Positions 5,503 through 10,303 of a stretch of DNA of 10,303 nucleotides are shown one piece after another. The translations under genes were made by a program, and so were the position numbers. This DNA is from Bacillota bacterium (lineage in GTDB: Bacteria; Bacillota_A; Clostridia; Lachnospirales; Lachnospiraceae): NCBI GenBank assembly GCA_023443925.1, contig JAEZSL010000412.1, positions 1 through 10,303 on the forward strand, read 5' to 3'. Position 1 is the first letter of the stretch. Every line of letters starts with the position of its first letter. The notes below the pieces were generated by a model that saw nothing but the letters and a program-made list of their open reading frames with translations, was not told the origin of the DNA and searched no databases.

Positions 5503-6450
5503 ATGAAAACGGAGATGGCAAAGGTTGCCGAACAACAACATTTAGCCTATGATTCGCATGAAAAGATTATGTGGGGAAATTATAAAGGCTATAAAATAGC
5601 AGTGATTGAAGATGCTGCTAATTGGAGTTACCATTTTAACGTTCCGCTTAACTCAATGGAGGATTTCGGCAGTTCTGGTCTGAATGACTTTATTCAGTTA
5701 CTCTCAGATGAGAAAAAGCGGATAAAAAGTATCTACTATAAAGACTACGGACTTAAAATCGAGATGGCAATGTCCAGAAAAGCCAAAAGTAATACTGAAA
5801 ATCTGATTTCCCTTTTAGACAGGATAGTTGATTTTGCCCGGAATTATTCCTATGTCAGCTGCTGTGAGACCTGCGGTGACCAATCGGAATCTTCGGTATA
5901 TGCAATAAACGGAAATACATTCTGCGGATGCAATGAATGTTACAATAATACAATTTCTAATTTGGAGGATATTAAGTCCGCTGCCAAAGACAAGAAAGGT
6001 AATTTAATTACCGGCATAGTTGGTGCACTTCTCGGTGCTCTGATTGGTGCGGCCCTATGGGTGGCAGTCTATGCCCTTGGTTATATAGCCGCCATTTGCG
6101 GCATTATACTGGCGGTATGTATTATTAAGGGGTATGAGCTGTTTGGAGGCAAACTAAATAAAGCAGGCATTGCCCTTACTGTAGTTTTAACTATTGCAAT
6201 GGTTTATGTTTCTACCTATGCTGCATACGGTTATACTGTTTATGATACATTAAAGGAAACAGAAAACATTGATATCTTCGATGCCATCCGGTCAGTACGG
6301 TATTTCATTGAAGATTATCCGGATATCGCCTCTTCCTTTTATAAAGACCTGGTGATGGGGTATATTTTTACAGCCGTAGGAACCATCTCAACTTTTTATT
6401 CTGCTTATCAGCATGCCAGTGCAAAGTATTCAGCCAAAAAATTAGGTTAA
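5503..6450 (+). CDS. Unrecognised four-segment membrane protein with zinc-ribbon-like motif
   Basis: 315 residues, the only plus-strand gene here. Residues 1-115 look like a soluble mixed alpha/beta domain (WGNYKGYKIAVIED at 24-37). Residues 118-150 hold six Cys: C120, C121-x2-C124 and, 16 residues on, C141, C143-x2-C146, a layout typical of zinc ribbons or treble-clef knuckles. After a charged linker come about four membrane segments (roughly 168-188, 190-208, 221-243 and 283-301); the first is rich in small residues (GIVGALLGALIGAA), suggesting tight helix packing. Between segments 3 and 4 lies a polar loop of ~40 residues. The N-terminal domain is probably cytosolic because no signal peptide precedes it. 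Start ATG 5503 has GGGAG seven bases upstream, supplied by the last leader repeat. No partner gene is adjacent on this strand. I do not recognise the family and assign no function. Confidence 0.88.
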   Translation: MKTEMAKVAEQQHLAYDSHEKIMWGNYKGYKIAVIEDAANWSYHFNVPLNSMEDFGSSGLNDFIQLLSDEKKRIKSIYYKDYGLKIEMAMSRKAKSNTENLISLLDRIVDFARNYSYVSCCETCGDQSESSVYAINGNTFCGCNECYNNTISNLEDIKSAAKDKKGNLITGIVGALLGALIGAALWVAVYALGYIAAICGIILAVCIIKGYELFGGKLNKAGIALTVVLTIAMVYVSTYAAYGYTVYDTLKETENIDIFDAIRSVRYFIEDYPDIASSFYKDLVMGYIFTAVGTISTFYSAYQHASAKYSAKKLG

Positions 6451-6460
6451 GATAATTAAA

Positions 6461-6496
6461 AAAGACTTATATCAGCCAAAACTGATGTAAGTCTTT
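6461..6496. terminator. Bidirectional intrinsic terminator between converging genes
   Basis: A 15-base-pair stem (6461-6475 with 6482-6496, one G-U pair) closes a six-base loop CCAAAA. On the plus strand it ends in TCTTTCTAATTT, and on the minus strand in a run of six T. It lies 11 bases after the 315-residue gene and 52 bases after prfA, so it can stop transcription from both sides. Confidence 0.9.
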
Positions 6497-6547
6497 CTAA
6501 TTTCAGGTATTATCTAACCTTTATAAACACAGCAACTTTTATAGCCT

Positions 6548-7624
6548 TTAGGCACTTTCATTCATCTTGCTTAGCTTCAATGCCTGGTCCGCTGCGATAA
6601 GGCTGTCGACAACCTCATCCATGTCACCGTCCAGAATACTGTCCAGCTGGTGAAGCGTCAGTTTTATTCTGTGGTCCGTAACTCGTCCCTGAGGGAAATT
6701 ATAAGTACGAATCTTCTCGGAACGGTCTCCGGTACCAACCTGGCTTTTTCTGGCTTCCGCTTCCGCATTGTGAGCTTTCTCCAACTCCAATTCGTATAAT
6801 TTGGATCTTAGTACCTTTAATGCTTTATCCCTGTTTTTTAACTGGGATTTTTCATCCTGGCAGGATATAACGATTCCGGTTGGGAGGTGGGTTAAGCGTA
6901 CCGCTGAGTCGGTAGTATTAACACATTGTCCGCCGTTACCTGACGAGCGGAATACGTCGAACTTGCAATCATTTAAATCAAGTTCCACATCTACTTCTTC
7001 TGCCTCCGGCATGATAGCTACCGTGGAAGTGGATGTATGAATACGTCCTCCGGATTCGGTAACCGGGATACGTTGAACACGATGAACGCCGCTTTCGTAT
7101 TTCATCTTGGAATATACGCCCTTACCATTAATCATAAAGACAACTTCCTTAAACCCGCCAAGACCGTTTTCATTCAGATTCATCATATCAATCTTCCAGC
7201 GTTGTCTTTCTGCATATTTGGTGTACATTCTGAATAATTCAGCTGCAAATAATGCGGCTTCGTCACCACCGGCACCGCCCCTTATTTCAACAATAACATT
7301 CTTTTCATCATTGGGGTCTTTGGGTAAAAGAAGGATCTTAAGCTCTTCTTCGATAACAGTTACCTTCTGCTTGCATTCGTTTAATTCTTCCTTGGCCAGT
7401 TCCCTCATTTCCTCATCGCTTTCTTCCTCCAGCATGGCAAGGCTGTCTTCGATGCGGGCTTTTGTTTCCTTATACTCTTTATATTTTTCTACAATATCCG
7501 TTAAATCATTTTGTTCCTTCATTAATTTACGGAATCTGTTCTGATCATTTACAACGCCGGGATCATTTAACTCTCCGATTAACTCTTCAAAACGTATTAA
7601 AAGATCCTCTAATTTATCAAACAT
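6548..7624 (-). CDS. prfA: Peptide chain release factor 1 (RF1)
   Basis: 358 residues, normal for RF1. It recognises UAA and UAG in the ribosomal A site and triggers hydrolysis of peptidyl-tRNA. The codon-recognition tripeptide is of the RF1 type (Pro-Val-Thr at 187-189, in [12 protein letters not shown]), not the Ser-Pro-Phe of RF2. The catalytic GGQ is at 231-233 in [20 protein letters not shown], and [20 protein letters not shown] (about 113-132) belongs to the domain 2 core. The N-terminal ~100 residues are the helical domain 1. I chose ATG 7624, seven bases after GGAGG; an upstream TTG in frame (7642) lies on the other side of this ribosome site and is rejected. It is downstream of prmC, whose product methylates the Gln of GGQ. 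Confidence 0.98.
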   Translation of the reverse strand: MFDKLEDLLIRFEELIGELNDPGVVNDQNRFRKLMKEQNDLTDIVEKYKEYKETKARIEDSLAMLEEESDEEMRELAKEELNECKQKVTVIEEELKILLLPKDPNDEKNVIVEIRGGAGGDEAALFAAELFRMYTKYAERQRWKIDMMNLNENGLGGFKEVVFMINGKGVYSKMKYESGVHRVQRIPVTESGGRIHTSTSTVAIMPEAEEVDVELDLNDCKFDVFRSSGNGGQCVNTTDSAVRLTHLPTGIVISCQDEKSQLKNRDKALKVLRSKLYELELEKAHNAEAEARKSQVGTGDRSEKIRTYNFPQGRVTDHRIKLTLHQLDSILDGDMDEVVDSLIAADQALKLSKMNESA

Positions 7625-7689
7625 GTTTCGTCCTCCATTCAAATATCAAATACTGTTTATCATCTTATTAATGCATCAACGATACACAG

Positions 7690-8541
7690 CTAAGTGAAGG
7701 CCACCTCTTCTTTTTCATACCGGCCGCTTACTACGCGGTTTAGGCCTGCCAGGTCGTTAATTATTTTAATTTCCATAAATCCCGCCTCCCGTAACAATTC
7801 ACTGACAGCATCACCTTGATTGTAACCAATTTCAAAAAACACATAACCTTCCGGTTTTAAAAACCTGCTTATTCCATTTAATATAGTACGGTAAAAATAC
7901 AACCCATCCTCACTGCCGTCCAGAGCAAGGACCGGCTCGTGATCCTTTACTTCCTCCATTAATTCACCGATATCCTTAGAAGGTATATAGGGGGGATTCG
8001 ATATTATTATATCATACTTTCCCGTAAGTTGTGAATACATATCACTCTCAATAAAGGTAACCTCGGCCTCCAGCAGTCTGGCATTTTCTCTGGCAACGGA
8101 CAAAGCTTTTGGAGAGATATCCACGCCTGTTCCGCTTTTTATCCTGCCCAGTTTAGACAGACTGATTATAATGCAGCCGGAGCCGGTACACAGATCCAGT
8201 ACCTCTTTTCCTTCTGCTGCCTTTAATGATTCTTCCACCAATATCTCCGTATCCTGCCTGGGTATGAGCACGTCTTCTGTGACCTTAAACGTTAGTCCCA
8301 TAAATTCCTGTTCTCCGGTAAGATGCTGTAAAGGTATATGACTGCCTCTTTTATGGATTAATGCCAGATACTCCTGATATTGTTCTTCCGTTATTACCTG
8401 TTTTGAATGCAGTATAAACTGGGTGCGATTCAGCAAAAAGCAATGGGATAATAAAAACCAGGCATCCAGATCCGAGTCTGCAATTCCTTTTTCCTTCAGA
8501 TAAGCTTTCCCTTTATGCAAGGCATCCTCTAACGTAATCAT
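7690..8541 (-). CDS. prmC: Release factor glutamine N5-methyltransferase
   Basis: 283 residues. PrmC uses S-adenosylmethionine to methylate the glutamine of the GGQ motif in release factors, which raises termination efficiency. The N-terminal helical domain (1-75) binds the release factor. The Rossmann methyltransferase domain follows, with IPRQDTEILVE (93-103), the SAM-binding motif VLDLCTGSGCIIISL (114-128), the acidic end of strand 2 (GVDIS, 139-143) and the catalytic SNPPYIP (181-187). Start ATG 8541 lies eight bases past the stop of the DUF1385 gene, with AAGGA about 11 bases upstream that is itself inside the end of that gene. The next gene, prfA, encodes its substrate, 65 bases on. Confidence 0.97.
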   Translation of the reverse strand: MITLEDALHKGKAYLKEKGIADSDLDAWFLLSHCFLLNRTQFILHSKQVITEEQYQEYLALIHKRGSHIPLQHLTGEQEFMGLTFKVTEDVLIPRQDTEILVEESLKAAEGKEVLDLCTGSGCIIISLSKLGRIKSGTGVDISPKALSVARENARLLEAEVTFIESDMYSQLTGKYDIIISNPPYIPSKDIGELMEEVKDHEPVLALDGSEDGLYFYRTILNGISRFLKPEGYVFFEIGYNQGDAVSELLREAGFMEIKIINDLAGLNRVVSGRYEKEEVAFT

Positions 8542-8548
8542 AAATAAA

Positions 8549-9937
8549 TTATTCCTTCTCTTTCCCATTATCAACCAGATAACGGTCCAGAGCTCTTAAG
8601 ATTTCATCCTCTTCCTCATATGCAGGATGAGTCGGAGCTTTAACTGCCTTGAAGGAATCTGCTGTTTTCGCAGCAGCGGTTTCTGCTGCGGCTGTATTTG
8701 CTGCCGTTGAGGTCTCTAAAATTGATTCATCCGCTAATGCAAGGGAACTTTCAGAAAGTTCAGGTTTGCCGTCCGTCCGGTTTTTATTATTTTTTCTGCT
8801 GCCATCCTTATCGTTCTTAGCCGCAGCGGCTTGACCATTAACCTTCCGGCTGCCGGTCTGTTTATTATTTATATTATTGTGTACTGCCTTTGTATGATTA
8901 ACATTTGAACTGCCGCTTGTTTTATTATTCTTATTTTTATTGTTGTTATTCTGTTTTTGCACAGAGTTTTTTTTGCCGCTTTTGTTATTCTTCGCTTTGC
9001 CGCTTATGTTCGCCTGTTCCGGCTCCAAAAATTCTCTCCAGTCAAATACTGCATCAACAGACTGAATTGCTACTTCGATCATGGTTTCATCCGGTTCTCT
9101 GGTAGTAAGTCCCTGCAGCCATAAGCCCGGCTTACTTAGGATATTTACAATTTTGGATTCACTTCTGCCCGCCAGACGGATGAATTCATAGGATACACCT
9201 GCAATAACCGGTATCAGCAGAATTCGTATTAAATAGCGCAACCAGGACTGGTCCACCCGGATAAAAATAAAAAAGATTATACTGACAAACATAACAATGA
9301 ACATAAAGCTGGTACCGCATCTTTTGTGCTGCTTCGACTGCCATTTTACATTTTCAACCGTCAGTTCAAAGCCCTGTTCCAGGCAGTTAATGGTTTTATG
9401 TTCCGCACCGTGATACATAAACATGCGCTTGATGTCCTTCATCTGGGAGATTGCCGCTATATAGGAAATAAAAATAAGGATACGGATAATTCCTTCCACT
9501 ACCGCTAAAAGGGGCTCCGACTTAATCTGTTCTCCCAGTAAGTTTGCCGCAAAGGCCGGCAGTACAATAAAGATTCCCACCGCTAATAATATAGCGATGA
9601 AAAAGGTTATGCCCATTATAACATTCTCTGCCTTGTCTTTGAATAACTTTGAGAGTGCCTTATCTACTTTACTTGGTTTTACTTCTTCCTCTTCTTCGAA
9701 AAAGCTGGCGGAAAAAGTCAAAGTTCTGGTTCCAATTATCATGGATTCAGCAAAAGCAAGGACTCCACGGAAAACCGGGAGTTTAAATATCTTATACTTT
9801 TCTGCCGCACTGACAAATGTGTTCTTTTCTATTACAATCTCATTATTGGGTTTTCTTACAGCGATGGCATACTGATCTTTATTTTTCATCATTACGCCTT
9901 CAATAACAGCCTGTCCACCAATTCCTGATGGTTTCAT
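8549..9937 (-). CDS. DUF1385 (YqhQ-type) membrane protein with long low-complexity C-terminal tail
   Basis: 462 residues from ATG 9937. The first ~305 form the DUF1385 core: GIGGQAVIEGVMMKNK at the N terminus, then hydrophobic segments (about 109-133, 145-165, 209-227 and 231-249), with the conserved polar signatures MYHGAEHKTINCLEQG (174-189) and QHKRCGTSF (203-211) between them. Residues ~310-462 are unlike the core: rich in Asn, Lys and Ser (QKQNNNNKNKNNKTSGSSN), then Ala and Thr (AANTAAAETAAAKTA), ending in an acidic helix-like EEEDEILRALDRYLVDNG. Most family members I know of lack such a tail. The molecular function is not established; the gene commonly sits between rpmE and prmC in Clostridia, as here. 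The ribosome site is imperfect (AAGGG 11 bases, or GGGA 3 bases, before the ATG), and a GTG start at 9958 is possible. Confidence 0.9.
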   Translation of the reverse strand: MKPSGIGGQAVIEGVMMKNKDQYAIAVRKPNNEIVIEKNTFVSAAEKYKIFKLPVFRGVLAFAESMIIGTRTLTFSASFFEEEEEVKPSKVDKALSKLFKDKAENVIMGITFFIAILLAVGIFIVLPAFAANLLGEQIKSEPLLAVVEGIIRILIFISYIAAISQMKDIKRMFMYHGAEHKTINCLEQGFELTVENVKWQSKQHKRCGTSFMFIVMFVSIIFFIFIRVDQSWLRYLIRILLIPVIAGVSYEFIRLAGRSESKIVNILSKPGLWLQGLTTREPDETMIEVAIQSVDAVFDWREFLEPEQANISGKAKNNKSGKKNSVQKQNNNNKNKNNKTSGSSNVNHTKAVHNNINNKQTGSRKVNGQAAAAKNDKDGSRKNNKNRTDGKPELSESSLALADESILETSTAANTAAAETAAAKTADSFKAVKAPTHPAYEEEDEILRALDRYLVDNGKEKE

Positions 9938-10209
9938 GCATCCCACATCCCTTCTCACCTTCTGCAGCTAAACAGTCGCAGATTAATAGCGAATTGCTTA
10001 TGATTCCTCATAACAACAGCTCTTTTCGGTCAAATATATACTACTAATTATCCAGCATTCTATCGTCTGTGCCGGATCTTGCTTTTCACATATAACTAAC
10101 AAAGGCTTCTCAATCCGGATAAACTTTTAAAATCCTATGTTTATTTCATTTGGTATTTACAATTATACATTGTGGTACTCTCTAACCGGCAGTATTATAA
10201 TTTAAAAAT
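9938..10209. other. Intergenic leader region of the DUF1385-prmC-prfA cluster
   Basis: About 270 bases with no gene I can support. On the minus strand there are two TATAAT matches (near 10194-10199 and 10163-10168), but neither has a recognisable -35 at the right distance, so no promoter is called. CCGGAT (10115-10120) and ATCCGG (10075-10080) form a long-range inverted repeat enclosing about 34 bases, of unknown meaning. Confidence 0.4.
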
Positions 10210-10235
10210 AGGCTGAGATTATGAAACCTCAACCT
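10210..10235. terminator. Intrinsic terminator after rpmE
   Basis: AGGCTGAG (10210-10217) and CTCAACCT (10228-10235) form an eight-pair stem with one wobble and a 10-base loop. On the minus strand it is followed by ATTTTTAAATT, and on the plus strand by GATTTTTAAC, so it could act both ways. It lies 30 bases past the rpmE stop. Confidence 0.65.
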
Positions 10236-10265
10236 GATTTTTAACATCTGATATGTTACCGTCTT

Positions 10266-10303
10266 CTATTGTTCCGTACTAAGGCCATATCTACGATTGA
10301 ACT
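10266..10303 (-). CDS. rpmE: Ribosomal protein L31, C-terminal end only
   Basis: The minus strand at the right edge reads the codons for FNRRYGLSTEQ followed by TAG (10266-10268). Bacterial L31 ends in a closely similar stretch (Bacillus subtilis: RFNKKYGLK), and the codon cut by the edge ends in AG, compatible with Lys. The following terminator and the neighbour order rpmE, DUF1385, prmC, prfA, common in Clostridia, support the call. Only 11 codons are visible, so the call rests on motif and synteny together. Confidence 0.75.
   Translation of the reverse strand, partial: FNRRYGLSTEQ

Noticed and set aside
7107..7544. Plus-strand open frame of 145 codons opposite prfA
   Set aside because: Serine-rich shadow of the conserved prfA frame without a ribosome site.
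9957..10013. An 18-codon leader peptide (starting MRNHKQFAI) before the DUF1385 gene on the minus strand
   Set aside because: The ribosome site is weak, and the frame lacks runs of regulatory codons or other signs of selection.
10038..10053. TACTACTAATTA shared with 5293-5304
   Set aside because: A 12-base AT-rich match between two leaders on different strands with different contexts; expected by chance too readily to claim.

Overview
The window looks like chromosomal DNA of a low-GC, Gram-positive anaerobe of the class Clostridia, most likely a Lachnospiraceae relative. This rests on AT-rich intergenic DNA, strong AGGAGG-type ribosome sites, sigma-A-like promoters, and the order rpmE, YqhQ-type DUF1385 gene, prmC, prfA that is common in this group. 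The taxonomic call is inference; no 16S or marker search could be run. All recognisable genes but one lie on the minus strand, so the window reads naturally from right to left.

Right part (10303 to 6461): the last 11 codons of rpmE (ribosomal protein L31) enter at the edge and are closed by a terminator. A 250-base gap follows, then a translation-linked cluster: a DUF1385/YqhQ membrane protein with an unusual ~155-residue low-complexity tail, prmC (release factor glutamine methyltransferase) and prfA (release factor 1, the substrate of PrmC). A strong bidirectional hairpin closes this cluster and also the single plus-strand gene that converges on it.

Middle part: the plus-strand gene (5503-6450) encodes an unrecognised 315-residue protein with a soluble N-terminal domain, a Cys-x2-Cys...Cys-x2-Cys zinc-ribbon-like motif and about four membrane segments. 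Its ~150-base leader holds two and a bit copies of a 55-59 base tandem repeat. Each copy can form a hairpin, and each ends in a GATGGGAG block whose last copy is the gene's own ribosome site. Divergent from it is a minus-strand operon: a stand-alone LytTR DNA-binding protein, a DUF3021 membrane protein, an ABC ATPase and an ABC-2 permease. This is a kinase-less LytTR regulatory system attached to a transporter. Direct repeats spaced 21 and 31 bases lie upstream of it and could be its operator.

Left part: behind the permease lies a decapitated zinc-metallopeptidase remnant that begins exactly inside HExxH and has lost the first His. It sits between a near-consensus promoter and a terminator. 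Next come a TrmH/SpoU RNA 2'-O-methyltransferase gene with a good promoter, then an NfeD gene overlapping by ATGA an SPFH/band-7 gene that runs off the left edge.

Most of the window is ordinary housekeeping. The parts that deserve a second look are the tandem-repeat leader with its unknown membrane protein, the LytTR operator-like repeats, the peptidase remnant, and the DUF1385 tail.
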